The notes under the pieces: model-generated
Databases searched by the model: none
Told to the model about the DNA's origin: nothing
Seen by the model: the letters and a program-made list of their open reading frames with translations, nothing else
Shown here: positions 1 through 10,065 of the stretch, piece after piece
Layout of the letters: every line of letters begins with the position of its first letter
Numbering within the stretch: position 1 is the first letter of the stretch
Source of the DNA: Niastella soli
GTDB taxonomy: Bacteria > Bacteroidota > Bacteroidia > Chitinophagales > Chitinophagaceae
Direction: 5' to 3'
NCBI RefSeq assembly: GCF_017742245.1
Contig: NZ_JAGHKO010000001.1
Span: 62,001-126,000 of the forward strand
DNA length: 64,000 bases
Made by a program: the position numbers and the translations under genes

Positions 1-1270
1 ACCTTGATTCCTGGTAAAGATTATCAGCATCCAGCAGATCGGTCAGCAAACTAAGCTGATTGGTATACTTGGTGTTTTGTATATTGTAGTTCGTTTCTGT
101 TTGCTCAATGGTCTTTTTAACAACAAGCATCCGTTCAACAGCTTCATAGTATTTAACCTGTAAAGCCTTCACTTCCTGCTGAACATTGTCCTGTAACCAA
201 TCCTTCTGCTGTTTCAGTTCATCAGCTCGCATGCTGGCTGATCTCACCTTATTTTTATTCTGATACAGCGATGAAATGTCATAAGTGAGCTTCACGCCAA
301 CCAGGCCCACGGCTACAGTTTGCGCCTGGGGTGGAAAAACAAGCGTGTTTGGATAGTTAAACCCATAGCCGCCAAATAAACTTATAGTAGGAAGATTGGC
401 CGTTCTCGCCAGCGCTACCCTGTTTTCCTGCAGCTCAATATTCTTCTGGGCTTTTAAAAGCACATAGGTCCCTGAATAATGGGGAAGCAAGCTTTCCAAT
501 TCCAAACTATCGGGCAGGCTCAGCGATGCGGTGTCAAGCGGGATGATCTTTGTAAACTCATTCAGGTTCAGAAAAGTATTCAGCCGTTGATTGCTTATCA
601 GATAATCATTTCTATTTGCCCTTTCGCTTAAAAGCACATTAGACAACCCAACATCAGCTCTTAGCAAATCGCTTTTTGTCACTTTACCATTCGCATAAAA
701 TGCATTTATATTCTTTACCCGGGTCTCCGCCCTGGCTATCTGATCTTTTATAAGCCGTTCCTGAAAATACACCCTGATCATATCCAGGTATTGAAGCGCT
801 ACCTGCAAGGCAATATTTGCCTCCTGTTCTTTTGTATTTATACAAGCCAGTTCATTTTTATGCTTAACATCTGTTACCGCGTACCGCTGTCTTCCACCAG
901 CATATAAATTGAATGCAGCTTCTATATTTACTCCACCAGCATTTGCATTTGGCGGCTTTGGAATGGTATGGGAGTCACCAAGTACGTCCTTGTAAAGCGT
1001 TACATTGGTATAACGCTGGTAGGATGCATTACTGAAAACACGAGGAAAAGCGCCCAATTTCGCATCCTCCACATCTACCTGCGTGGCCTTCTCCTCGGTT
1101 TTTAACACGCCAATTAGTTTATTTGATCCTTTTGCATACTGAATAGCTTCATTCAGTGACAACGTCATGGTCGTACTGTCTCCATGCTGTGCATGAACCC
1201 TACAAAACGAAACCCCAAAAAACAAGAGACAAATGCCGGGCTTTACAATATTTTCAAAACTGTATTTCAT
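1..1270 (-). CDS. TolC-family outer membrane efflux protein (3' end missing)
   Basis: Outer membrane channel component of a tripartite efflux or type I export system, expected to form a trimeric barrel plus periplasmic alpha-helical tunnel. The frame starts at ATG 1268-1270 with a signal-peptide-like N-terminus (KPGICLLFFGVSFC, then HAQ) and runs without a stop to the left edge, giving about 423 residues. TolC/OEP-type pattern is visible: LNEAIQYAKGSN early, long heptad-rich helices, and NLYAGGRQRYAV and FGGYGFNYPN strand segments typical of the repeated beta/helix halves. It follows the AraC-type regulator gene on the same strand with a 116-bp gap, so the two may be linked in regulation. The inner membrane pump and adaptor are expected beyond the left edge but cannot be seen. 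Family call is firm; substrate unknown. Confidence 0.88.
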   Translation of the reverse strand, partial: MKYSFENIVKPGICLLFFGVSFCRVHAQHGDSTTMTLSLNEAIQYAKGSNKLIGVLKTEEKATQVDVEDAKLGAFPRVFSNASYQRYTNVTLYKDVLGDSHTIPKPPNANAGGVNIEAAFNLYAGGRQRYAVTDVKHKNELACINTKEQEANIALQVALQYLDMIRVYFQERLIKDQIARAETRVKNINAFYANGKVTKSDLLRADVGLSNVLLSERANRNDYLISNQRLNTFLNLNEFTKIIPLDTASLSLPDSLELESLLPHYSGTYVLLKAQKNIELQENRVALARTANLPTISLFGGYGFNYPNTLVFPPQAQTVAVGLVGVKLTYDISSLYQNKNKVRSASMRADELKQQKDWLQDNVQQEVKALQVKYYEAVERMLVVKKTIEQTETNYNIQNTKYTNQLSLLTDLLDADNLYQESR

Positions 1271-1386
1271 TATCTACATTACTTTTAGTATTCTTTGATC
1301 AGGGCAAAAAATATCCAGTATGCTGCCCTCGCAGCATTCCAGCCATGGCCAATAACATTTATTATTAGCCCATTAAAAAAAAGTTG

Positions 1387-2256
1387 TTATTGTTTATTCG
1401 ATTTGAAATCGCTTCGGAAACGGCCTGGCGAAATGCCAGCCAGGTTGGTGAAGAGGCGATTGAAATACTTGGGATCATCGTACCCCAAATAAGTAGCGAT
1501 CTCTTTTATGCTTAGGTCAGTATAACCAAGCAGCCTTTGCCCCTCTCTAAGCATTTCCTGTTGTATAAAATAAGAAACGGTGAATCCGGTAACAGCTTTT
1601 ACCGTATCATTCAGGTAACTTACAGAGAAATTCATCAGGTCCGCATAATCGCCCGACTTCTTTAACTCCCGGTAATGTTTTCTCACCAATCGTTTAAATT
1701 TATTTGTAAGCTCAACGCTTCTGCGGGAATGTTGTCCCGACAATTCAGTATTTGCCTGAAATGCGGAGGCGATCTTATAGATACAGGGAGCAGCTAAGGC
1801 ATTAACAGCTAATTTATGGAGTGCCCCTAATGTGTTATCCTGGTAGGTTTGATACAACAGTTCAAAATACCGGGTATACCATTCAAAATCTGATTTAGAC
1901 AGGGATAACAGCGGGCCTTTATGCAACGAATCTTCTATCATTAACCTGGCGTGTTCGTCAACAAGCTTATCATCTAAAAATAATATCCAACCTTTACTGC
2001 TATTATTGAATGTAACGGCCCGCTGAATTTGCCCTGGGATGAGGAAAACCAGCGTTTCCTTAGCAACAGGTACCTTCTTAAAGTCAACTAACAGTTCGCC
2101 TTCGCCCGATGTTAATAATAAACATATAAAGTGGTCGTTGCGATGAAGTTTGCTAACATCATTCAATGTAGAAGAAATATAGGCGTCGCTGAACAGATCG
2201 ATCCGAACGCCGGAGATATTTTCTCTTAATTGCCAGATAGGTATTTTGCTTTTCAT
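1387..2256 (-). CDS. AraC-family transcriptional regulator
   Basis: DNA-binding activator/repressor with an N-terminal cupin-like effector domain (about residues 1-165) and a C-terminal AraC double helix-turn-helix (about 190-285). The HTH signature is clear: LSIKEIATYLGYDDPKYFNR followed by LFTNLAGISPGRFR. The open frame extends to a GTG at 2337, but the ATG at 2256 gives the start MKSKIPIWQL, typical of this short cupin-AraC type, and a normal length of 289 aa, so I chose it. It precedes the TolC-family gene on the same strand and is a plausible regulator of that efflux system; this is inference from position. Effector unknown. Confidence 0.88.
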   Translation of the reverse strand: MKSKIPIWQLRENISGVRIDLFSDAYISSTLNDVSKLHRNDHFICLLLTSGEGELLVDFKKVPVAKETLVFLIPGQIQRAVTFNNSSKGWILFLDDKLVDEHARLMIEDSLHKGPLLSLSKSDFEWYTRYFELLYQTYQDNTLGALHKLAVNALAAPCIYKIASAFQANTELSGQHSRRSVELTNKFKRLVRKHYRELKKSGDYADLMNFSVSYLNDTVKAVTGFTVSYFIQQEMLREGQRLLGYTDLSIKEIATYLGYDDPKYFNRLFTNLAGISPGRFRSDFKSNKQ

Positions 2257-2417
2257 CTCACTCTGATTGCAGCACAAAATTACCCCTTCAGGCACTTGAA
2301 TTATCCTACTTTTCGCAGCATTTGGTGGACAAATCACATATTTACGCGGTCAGTTCTCAATCTCCCCCAGGATCCCGGAAATAATTGCCAGCAGATCCTG
2401 AAAGCGGGCAATTTTTT

Positions 2418-5400
2418 CTACATCTTCAAGAACTTATAGTAAAATGCTTCACCATTCTTTTTACGTAACAGCGCTATATACATGCCTTTACTCAACCGCT
2501 CAACCCAAACATCAACCCTTGTTTTACCACTGACAGCTTGTGTTAGGACCCTGCTTCCACTGACAGTTGTTATTTCAAGTGTGGTCCAGGTATCTGATAG
2601 CTTAAGCGAATCCAGCGTTAATAAGGTTGTTACCGGGTTAGGATAAATATGAAACTGCCCCGCTACCGGCTCAGGCGCAATTGCGGTGGGAATGTTCACA
2701 GTAAATGTAAGGGGTACACTATAATAGTTCCCTGCCGTGGGACAAACCGCACTGCTTACCACTTTACATCGTACTTTATCGCCGGTTGCTACCGGGGTAT
2801 ACTGCAGATCAGGTGTTGACGAAACAAATAGCCATGTATGTGCCTGCGTGCTATCTTCCCATCGATAATCCGGCAAACTACCTGCATTGATAGCCGTAGC
2901 ATGTAACGTAGTTGCCTGCCCTTTATTAACAACTGTATTGCCGCTTATAGCGATCGAAGGAGTTTGCGCAGCAAGCACCTGTATTGGCAGCGCCGCACTA
3001 CTAACAACAACATTATTGCCAGTACAGGCGTAATCGGTAGTTAATTCCACCGAAATAACATCGCCGTTCACCAACGTATTATCGGCGTAGTACTGAATGT
3101 TGGTACCCACATTTTGTCCATTGCGTTTCCATTGATAAGTAGCCGTTTTCCCTGTATTGGTAGGGGTAGCTGTAAAAAACAGGTTGGCACCCGGACAAAT
3201 AACATTAGAAGGCACGCTGATGGATACCGCAGGCATGGCGCTTTGCACGGTTATATTAATAGAATTACTTGTTGAAATATAGGGAGATGGACAGGTAGTA
3301 AAGGGTGTCATCACCACACGTACCTGGCTATTGTTGACCAAGGAGGTAGCAATAAATACCGGACTGTTAGTTCCTGTATTCACGCCATTCACCTGCCATT
3401 GATAAGTGGGGTTGCTGCCGCCATTTACGGGTACAGCAGTAAAGCTGGCCGGTGAACCTGCACACACCACCGTTGCAGGTGTACTGATCGTAACAGCAGA
3501 AGGTTCGCCATTTACCGTCATGGTGATCACATTGCTGGTATCAGTGATGGTATTCCAGCAATCATCCCTGAAAGTTGCAATCAATCTTACCTGGCAGTTA
3601 TTTCGCAAATCAACAGAAGAAGTAAACAGCGGCGTATAAGTATACCAATCGTTGCCATTTATCTGCCAGCGATATTGTGTAACTATTCTTCCACTGTTAT
3701 CCGAGGCACTAAATGTAACGCTGTTCCCATAACAAATAGTGGTGGCAGTAGCCTTGATGCTAACATCAGGCTGCGGAAGCGTCTTGTTCAAGATCTTAAA
3801 AACACTGCTATATATATTCCCGCCTGTCACACAACGGTATTTATAACCAGTCCAGCCGGCCGGCACATTACTCAATTTGAGTTGCCGGGTGCGCGAGCCG
3901 AGAAAGTTATTATTGTCATTGATATCAACAAACCCGCTGCCATCATCCTGCTGCCATTGAAAACCGGAACCATTCACATCGGCGTCGATAGTCGCACTGC
4001 CGGCGCAAACAGAAAAATCAACCGGTACCCCTACCCCATTTTTTAAAACAATCAACATTGCAGTCTGGTCCTTTCTACCAGAAATAACCACATCCTGTTT
4101 GCCATCATTGTTGAAATCACCCGCACACAACACCGTACCGCCGAAGCTTACCGGACCAGTCTGGGTAATGGTTCCCGGAACAGCTGTATTCACATAGGCA
4201 TCAAACAGACCGGAAATAAAATCGGGTTTGGAGTCGCCACTAAAGCTTTCCACCACAGCATTGCCGGCCAGGGCCGTTCCGCTGTATGTGAAATCAAAGG
4301 CTATAGATCCTGAAGCACTTATATTCCGGCCAATTTTATATTTATTGTCCACATTGAGAACGACATCAAGCTTATTGTCTTTATCCATATCAGCCAGTAT
4401 AACGGAGCCATAGCCGTTCCCTCCGCTTATAATATCCACCCCCGCGGCAAATGAAATGGAACCCGGGGTACTGGTATTCTTAAATAAGGTGATCGTATAA
4501 TTGGAGTTAACAGCCGTGAAAGCAACGATATCACTTTTTCCATCATTGTCTATATCACCGATAGCCACATTTGTACCCAGGTTAACAGGATAATTGATCA
4601 CCGGCGCAAAAGAAAGATAACCCGGTGAGCTGGTATTCCTTATTACCGATACAGCACTTTTACCCGTAATGCCAATGGCAACCAGGTCGGGTTTCCCATC
4701 GCCATCCAGATCGCTGGCTTTTACATCCTGGATGCCCGCATTCGCCGGTATTTGCAGCGGGCCCGCAAATGAAATATTACCCGGCACGCTGGCATTTCTG
4801 TAAATGGTTATCTGATCGGTATTGGTAGCACCCAAAATATCGGGCAATCCGTCGCCATCCATATCAGCCGTATGCACCATAGTCTCTGCCAGTATACTCA
4901 TCAGCGGGCCAACCGTATAACGGTCTTCAAATGAAAACCCGCCCAGGCTGGTGGTATTCCGATGTACAATAATGGTGTCGTAGTTATTGACGCTATAGGC
5001 GGCTATAATATCCGTTTTACCATCATTATCCACATCTACACTGGTTGCGCTTTTTATTCCGGGCAAATAAGGATAATACGATGCATACGCCTGGGTAAAG
5101 GATTTACCGGTAAAGTATTCGACACTTTCTGCAAAAGTGGTTATAAATGGTTTAAACGATTCCCCCGACAAATGGGTGGTAGTATTCAATACAAAAATGG
5201 GCTTATGGCTGGCACCCATCGGAACAATACACGTTAACTGATTGGTACTGGCACTGCTGATGGTGGCTCGTGTATCGCCAAAATAAATAACATTGTTGGC
5301 TGGTACCGCGTCAAAATTACTTCCACTGATCGTGACCGTTGTTCCTACCGGTCCTGCTTCCGGTGAAAACGATGTAATGACCGGTGGTGGTGAGGCAGGC

Positions 5401-6968
5401 GGTGCAAAGTAGGTAAACCCGGGCGCTGAAAACGTTCCATATAAATGGACCAATGAAATGTTACCAGTGGCCCCAGCCCCCACCACTGCGGTGATCTTGT
5501 TGGGAGAAACAATGGTGAACGAGGTAGCACTGGTCCCTCCAAATTGCACATCGGAGAGGTTCGCAAAATTATTTCCATAAATGGTGATCAACGTTCCTGT
5601 GCTTCCTGTGATGGGGGTAAACGATGTTATGCTTGGAAAAACAGGCACGAAAAAGAGCTGGTATTGGGTTATAGAATCACTCAGCCCGCCATGGGTGACC
5701 ACCAGTTTAACACTATCCAATTGACTTGTCAGATCATGCGTGTACGAAGTATTGTAACTGGTGCTTATTAAAACATCATTCACATACCATTTATATTGAT
5801 AGCCTGATTTTGAAAAGTTATGGAGGTTCACTATCCGGGTCTTCCATTCCTCTACTGTATCTACTTTAAAATAAGCCCTGGGCAATGGCGTGCCGCCACC
5901 ATTGGTTGAAATTTCTAACAACCCATGTTCTCCGCCAGCCCAAAACTGGTCCTTATCCCAAAAATGCAGGTCGTTATGGTAATATTCACTGGCATTATCC
6001 TGAGGCAAAGGTTCCCAAACCCTTCCCGAATCGGTGGTTTTATAAATAACAGAGTTGGGCGAAACGGAATACCCGGTACTGTCATTGATGAATTTCATTT
6101 TGGCAGTAAAATAGGAAGCGGGCATCAGATCATTTTTAAGCGTCCAGGTTAAACCGCCGTTAGAAGTGTAATACAACAACCAATTGCCGCTTATATCAAT
6201 CATCCGCAACCAGCCATTACTGGCAGAAACAAAACTCGCATATTTGACCTGTCCCTGCGGAATAGTGATCCGGACCCAGGAGCTGCCGCCATTGGTTGTT
6301 TTTAGCAGTTTGTTGCCGTTATAATCCGTACTGAAAGCAAATACCGTATTATCATCCACCGCTTCTACAAAATCAAAAAAGCTATTGGCGCTTTCATATA
6401 CTGAAAACCAGGAATAACCCCTGTTAATAGTTTTAACAATTCGATCAGCTTCCACCGCATAGCCGGTAACACTATTGGTCGGGAAAACCATATCCATGGT
6501 ACCGTCTGTAAATTTCTTCGCGTTTAAATACGACAAATAAATTAAGGTAAAAGTATTCCCCTGATCTGAAGATTGTAAAATGGCAGGAACGTAGCCGAAA
6601 TGGCCATACACGATCAGGTTATTTGCATCAAATGCTTTTACGCCTGTTATCCCAAATCCAAAGAGGATATTTACATTAGTAAAACCATTGAAATTCACAT
6701 TTCCGTTAGTAATGTATTTTTTAACAAATGTTCTTCCGCTATCAGTAGTATAACCTACCCATTTGTTAAAAGCCACATATCCCTGGGTGGGAGAATAAAA
6801 GCTGATCTTTTTTATGGCATTCGCATTATCGGCATCTATATAGAGCTGCCGCATTTGCGCCTGGGTGGTAAGCGCAGCCATTTGTGCCAACAACAAAAAA
6901 AATACTAGATACCAATATCGTTGAGAAAAGCGCTGGTGTGAAATATTCACGGGAAGATTTACTTTCAT
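2418..6968 (-). CDS. Large secreted T9SS protein with BNR-like, TIG and FG-GAP domains
   Basis: Predicted extracellular or cell-surface protein of 1516 aa; no enzymatic domain recognised. Domain order: signal peptide (hydrophobic YLVFFLLLAQMAALT, residues about 20-35); a BNR/YCF48-like beta-propeller (about 40-370) with repeats such as TTNGGSSW, TSNGGLTW and TTDSGRVW; two IPT/TIG Ig-like domains (about 445-610), each opening with ITSF(T/S)P; at least six FG-GAP/VCBS calcium-binding repeats (about 640-960) such as DVDNDGKTD, DLDGDGKPD and DFNNDGKQD; three or more PKD/Ig-like units with a YQWxVNG-type strand (about 990-1400); and a C-terminal T9SS type A sorting domain (about 1436-1516, starting IYPNP). 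The frame extends to a TTG at 7010, but the ATG at 6968 puts the signal peptide at a normal position. Monocistronic. Probably an adhesin or matrix protein; ligand unknown. Confidence 0.85.
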   Translation of the reverse strand: MKVNLPVNISHQRFSQRYWYLVFFLLLAQMAALTTQAQMRQLYIDADNANAIKKISFYSPTQGYVAFNKWVGYTTDSGRTFVKKYITNGNVNFNGFTNVNILFGFGITGVKAFDANNLIVYGHFGYVPAILQSSDQGNTFTLIYLSYLNAKKFTDGTMDMVFPTNSVTGYAVEADRIVKTINRGYSWFSVYESANSFFDFVEAVDDNTVFAFSTDYNGNKLLKTTNGGSSWVRITIPQGQVKYASFVSASNGWLRMIDISGNWLLYYTSNGGLTWTLKNDLMPASYFTAKMKFINDSTGYSVSPNSVIYKTTDSGRVWEPLPQDNASEYYHNDLHFWDKDQFWAGGEHGLLEISTNGGGTPLPRAYFKVDTVEEWKTRIVNLHNFSKSGYQYKWYVNDVLISTSYNTSYTHDLTSQLDSVKLVVTHGGLSDSITQYQLFFVPVFPSITSFTPITGSTGTLITIYGNNFANLSDVQFGGTSATSFTIVSPNKITAVVGAGATGNISLVHLYGTFSAPGFTYFAPPASPPPVITSFSPEAGPVGTTVTISGSNFDAVPANNVIYFGDTRATISSASTNQLTCIVPMGASHKPIFVLNTTTHLSGESFKPFITTFAESVEYFTGKSFTQAYASYYPYLPGIKSATSVDVDNDGKTDIIAAYSVNNYDTIIVHRNTTSLGGFSFEDRYTVGPLMSILAETMVHTADMDGDGLPDILGATNTDQITIYRNASVPGNISFAGPLQIPANAGIQDVKASDLDGDGKPDLVAIGITGKSAVSVIRNTSSPGYLSFAPVINYPVNLGTNVAIGDIDNDGKSDIVAFTAVNSNYTITLFKNTSTPGSISFAAGVDIISGGNGYGSVILADMDKDNKLDVVLNVDNKYKIGRNISASGSIAFDFTYSGTALAGNAVVESFSGDSKPDFISGLFDAYVNTAVPGTITQTGPVSFGGTVLCAGDFNNDGKQDVVISGRKDQTAMLIVLKNGVGVPVDFSVCAGSATIDADVNGSGFQWQQDDGSGFVDINDNNNFLGSRTRQLKLSNVPAGWTGYKYRCVTGGNIYSSVFKILNKTLPQPDVSIKATATTICYGNSVTFSASDNSGRIVTQYRWQINGNDWYTYTPLFTSSVDLRNNCQVRLIATFRDDCWNTITDTSNVITMTVNGEPSAVTISTPATVVCAGSPASFTAVPVNGGSNPTYQWQVNGVNTGTNSPVFIATSLVNNSQVRVVMTPFTTCPSPYISTSNSINITVQSAMPAVSISVPSNVICPGANLFFTATPTNTGKTATYQWKRNGQNVGTNIQYYADNTLVNGDVISVELTTDYACTGNNVVVSSAALPIQVLAAQTPSIAISGNTVVNKGQATTLHATAINAGSLPDYRWEDSTQAHTWLFVSSTPDLQYTPVATGDKVRCKVVSSAVCPTAGNYYSVPLTFTVNIPTAIAPEPVAGQFHIYPNPVTTLLTLDSLKLSDTWTTLEITTVSGSRVLTQAVSGKTRVDVWVERLSKGMYIALLRKKNGEAFYYKFLKM

Positions 6969-7097
6969 TCCGCAGGGGGTTAGAATTACCTTGTAGAAAA
7001 TATAAAACAAGATATGAAATAACTATTGCATGTACGTGAAGAAGAAAAGTTTTGAGTTTTGGAACCATGCTTCTATATTGTACGCAAATAGTGTCCT

Positions 7098-7415
7098 ATG
7101 CCCCAATCCCTATGGATAAAAATGGCCAATCTTGTATTTGAACTGGAAAAGAAATTAGTCGCCGGACAGCCATCCACCGGCATCCTTCGTAATATAGACC
7201 GCATGAAAAGCGTTTTGGAAGAAGCGGGGCTATTGTTACTCAATCCATTGGATGAGCCTTATAATGAGGCCCGTACCGATCTGGAAGCCAGCATCACTGG
7301 CGAAGCTGCCGGTAAGCTCCACGTGCTGGATGTTATTAAACCCATAGTTTACACCCAACAGGAAGGCGGCCGTTCCCTATTACAAAAAGGGGTGGTCATA
7401 GTAGGTAATAAATAA
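7098..7415 (+). CDS. Small unknown protein, partner of the downstream Hsp70
   Basis: A 105-aa acidic cytoplasmic protein without signal peptide or membrane segment. I do not recognise a family. The first 40 residues look helical (LVFELEKKLVAG, then NIDRMKSVLEEAGLLLL); the C-terminal half ends in a beta-rich stretch with LLQKGVVIVGNK. It lies 14 bp upstream of the Hsp70-like gene on the same strand, so the two are almost certainly co-transcribed. By position it could be a dedicated cofactor. A helix followed by a small beta region is the general layout of GrpE, and the arrangement small protein-Hsp70 recalls grpE-dnaK pairs, but I see no convincing GrpE motif and its helix is far shorter. That idea is only a hypothesis. 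Start ATG 7098; an internal ATG at 7122 is possible. Confidence 0.75.
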   Translation: MPQSLWIKMANLVFELEKKLVAGQPSTGILRNIDRMKSVLEEAGLLLLNPLDEPYNEARTDLEASITGEAAGKLHVLDVIKPIVYTQQEGGRSLLQKGVVIVGNK

Positions 7416-7429
7416 AATAATTAACATAT

Positions 7430-9949
7430 ATGTCATCGACTATCAATTTTGCCATCGATCTGGGCACTACCAATTCCCTGATCGCCCGGGCAAATAACGG
7501 GAGTGTGGATATTTTCAAAAACCCTTCGGGCATGAAGGTAACTCTGCCAAGCGTGGTGGCCTTCAGGAAAGACCGGATCCTTATTGGAGATAAAGCGCGG
7601 GAATACGTTGAAAAAGACCCGTCCAATGTATTTGCGGCTTTTAAAAGAAAAATGGGCACCGGGGAAAGTTTTTTTATTCCCAACAGCGGATCATTTAAAA
7701 CACCCATCGAATTAAGCACCATCGTTCTGCAGGAGTTAAAGAATTTCATCTTTACCGGCGAATCGCCGGCCAGCGTGGTCATCACCATCCCGGCCAGCTT
7801 CGATACCATTCAAAGCAATGCCACTAAGGAAGCAGGCTATGCCGCAGGGTTCCGGGAAGTTTTGTTGTTACAGGAACCCATTGCCGCCAGTCTCGCGTTC
7901 GCCAACAAAGAAGGCAAATCGGGTATGGAGGGACAATGGCTCGTATATGACCTCGGTGGCGGTACTTTTGACGTAGCCCTGGTAGTTATTCAGGATGATG
8001 AAATGAAGGTGCTTGACCACGAAGGTGATAATTTCTTTGGCGGCGTAGACTTCGACAATGAGATCATTACGAAATTATTCATCCCCTATCTGGAAAGCCA
8101 GTACAATATTCAGGAGCTGGCATCAAAGATGTTAAGCGCAAACGGTAAGTACAATAAATTGTATTTCCAATTGCTGTATAAAGCAGAGGAGGCCAAGATC
8201 TCTTTAAGCAGCCATGCCTCTGTAGATATTGAATTTGATTTTGAAGATGAAGCCGGCAACGAACATGAAGTATATTTCTCTATAAGCCGCGACCAGTTCG
8301 ACGCCATCATCCGCGATCGGGTACTGGCCTCCATTGCTTTTATCAGAAACCTGCTAACCCGGAACAACATGGAGCCTTCAGCCATTACAGAAGTGGTGCT
8401 GGTAGGCGGTAGCACCTATATTCCCCTGGTGCGCACCCTGTTGAGCCAGGACCTCGGCATCAAAGTAAATACCTCTATCGATCCTACTACCGCAGTTGTA
8501 GAAGGCGCTGCCTGGTATGCCGGCGGAAGACCCAGCAAAGCGGAACCGTTGCCCGTCAACCAGCAACCTGCGGCGACAGGTTCCGGTAACAAAAGCGCGC
8601 AGGCCGATTCCATCGAAGTGAAAACCGCTTACCAGGCAAACAGCCGGGATGCGGAAGAATATTTTGCCGCCACCATTAAAAATGCACCGGCCGGTTGTAC
8701 TTACCGCATTACCCGTTCCGACGGCGGCTTCGACAGCGGTCTTAAACCAGTAGCAGAAAAGATCAGTGAAATGTTGCTGCTGCTGCCAAACACGCTGAAT
8801 ATTTTCAGTCTGAAACTGTTCGACAAACAGGGCTTTCCGTTGCCGCTGTCCATTCCTGAGATCACCATTGTACAGGGTAAATTTTCTATTTACGGCCAGC
8901 CCCTGCCCCACGACGTTTGTTTGGAAGTAGACGATCCCGAAAATAATATTACCCACCTGGAAGTGATCTTTGAAAGGAATGCCATTCTTCCCATCAAGAA
9001 ATCGATCACCAAAACTTTAAGCAGGACCATTGTTAAAGGCAGTGACGACCAGTTGCTGATCAATGTATTGGAGGGCAGCCGGTATGCCTCGCCACAATCG
9101 AACCTGCCAATCGGTATCGTAAGTATTACCGGCCAGCATCTCAAATCTGACCTGGTAAAAGGCGCCGATATTGACCTCACTTTCGAGATCAGCGAAAGCC
9201 GGGATATAACAGTGACGGCTTATATCAGTATGATCGATGAAGAATTTAAACAGGTATTCAATCCTTCGGCCCGTTCGGTAAACGTAGCCAGGCTACAGCA
9301 GGAAACAGATTATCTGTATCGCCTGGGTAAACGACAGCTCGACAAACTGTTGAAAAATGAAATGTACGAAGAGAGCGCCAACTTGCAACAAGCGTTGCGG
9401 GAACTGGAAACTATACAGGAGAAACTAAAACGGCTGTCGCAAGATGATGTAACTGACACTAAATACCAGTTGGATGATCAAAAAAGACGGCTGTCCCAGA
9501 TCATCGACACCGCCGAGAAAGGTGACCGCATGCTGGAACTGAAAGAAGAGTATTATGAAAAAAGGGAGGGCTACCGGCAAATGCTGCAACAAATAGGCGA
9601 CAATGACCAGCTGGCACGTCTTGATAAGATGAATGCGGAGGAAGCCACCTGGCTCAACAACTGCAGCACGCAATACCTGCGGTTAAAGATCAGCGAAATG
9701 GACCGCCTTTCCTGGAATATCAGGAAACGGGATATTTCCTATGTTACCAGTTTGTACATGTATTATGCCATGAAACCCGATGACGCTTACAGCAATCTTA
9801 ATGAAATAAAGTTATTGAAGGCCCGGGGCAACGAAGCATTGGGTAGAAAGAACGTTGATGAGATCCTGAGCATCGTCTACCGGATGTATGAGCTGCTTAT
9901 CGATAAAAACCAGGAAGAATCTATTAAAGGTACCGGACTGCGGGGTTAG
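7430..9949 (+). CDS. Hsp70 (DnaK-like) chaperone, extended form
   Basis: ATP-dependent chaperone of the Hsp70 superfamily, 839 aa versus about 640 for DnaK. The nucleotide-binding domain (about 1-365) shows all three phosphate/adenosine motifs: IDLGTTNS (9-16), VYDLGGGTFDV (about 172-182) and VVLVGGSTYIPLVR (about 322-335). A recognisable substrate-binding beta domain lies at about 505-600 (FERNAILPIKKS, NVLEGSRYAS, DLTFEISESRDITVTA). Between them is an insertion of roughly 120 residues not found in DnaK, opening with a linker rich in P, A, S, G. The C-terminal 220 residues are highly charged helices, longer than the DnaK lid, without an EEVD-like tail. It is preceded by a 105-aa gene (14-bp gap), and no dnaJ or grpE is adjacent. 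It is followed by a strong terminator. Likely an accessory Hsp70 rather than the housekeeping DnaK. Confidence 0.9.
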   Translation: MSSTINFAIDLGTTNSLIARANNGSVDIFKNPSGMKVTLPSVVAFRKDRILIGDKAREYVEKDPSNVFAAFKRKMGTGESFFIPNSGSFKTPIELSTIVLQELKNFIFTGESPASVVITIPASFDTIQSNATKEAGYAAGFREVLLLQEPIAASLAFANKEGKSGMEGQWLVYDLGGGTFDVALVVIQDDEMKVLDHEGDNFFGGVDFDNEIITKLFIPYLESQYNIQELASKMLSANGKYNKLYFQLLYKAEEAKISLSSHASVDIEFDFEDEAGNEHEVYFSISRDQFDAIIRDRVLASIAFIRNLLTRNNMEPSAITEVVLVGGSTYIPLVRTLLSQDLGIKVNTSIDPTTAVVEGAAWYAGGRPSKAEPLPVNQQPAATGSGNKSAQADSIEVKTAYQANSRDAEEYFAATIKNAPAGCTYRITRSDGGFDSGLKPVAEKISEMLLLLPNTLNIFSLKLFDKQGFPLPLSIPEITIVQGKFSIYGQPLPHDVCLEVDDPENNITHLEVIFERNAILPIKKSITKTLSRTIVKGSDDQLLINVLEGSRYASPQSNLPIGIVSITGQHLKSDLVKGADIDLTFEISESRDITVTAYISMIDEEFKQVFNPSARSVNVARLQQETDYLYRLGKRQLDKLLKNEMYEESANLQQALRELETIQEKLKRLSQDDVTDTKYQLDDQKRRLSQIIDTAEKGDRMLELKEEYYEKREGYRQMLQQIGDNDQLARLDKMNAEEATWLNNCSTQYLRLKISEMDRLSWNIRKRDISYVTSLYMYYAMKPDDAYSNLNEIKLLKARGNEALGRKNVDEILSIVYRMYELLIDKNQEESIKGTGLRG

Positions 9950-9956
9950 TGCCTGT

Positions 9957-10005
9957 AAAATACGAAAAGGCTGTCCCGATGAATGGGACAGCCTTTTCGT
10001 ATTTT
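9957..10005 (+). terminator. Strong intrinsic terminator after the Hsp70 gene
   Basis: A perfect 21-bp inverted repeat (AAAATACGAAAAGGCTGTCCC and its complement) separated by a 7-nt loop, with the T-run formed by the end of the stem. It starts 8 bp after the Hsp70 stop codon. Because the stem is symmetrical it can also act on transcription arriving from the convergent gene at 10066-11280. Confidence 0.9.
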
Positions 10006-10065
10006 GATACCTGATGGGACCAGGTAGTCGCTCGTTTACTTTTGATACAGCCTCCTACAGAAAGC

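Noticed and set aside
3675-4046. 123-codon plus-strand frame inside the large T9SS gene
   Set aside because: Antisense shadow of the FG-GAP/Ig region, with no start context or protein features.
8378-8956. 192-codon antisense frame within the Hsp70 gene
   Set aside because: Shadow of a strongly supported coding frame; low-complexity composition and no family features.
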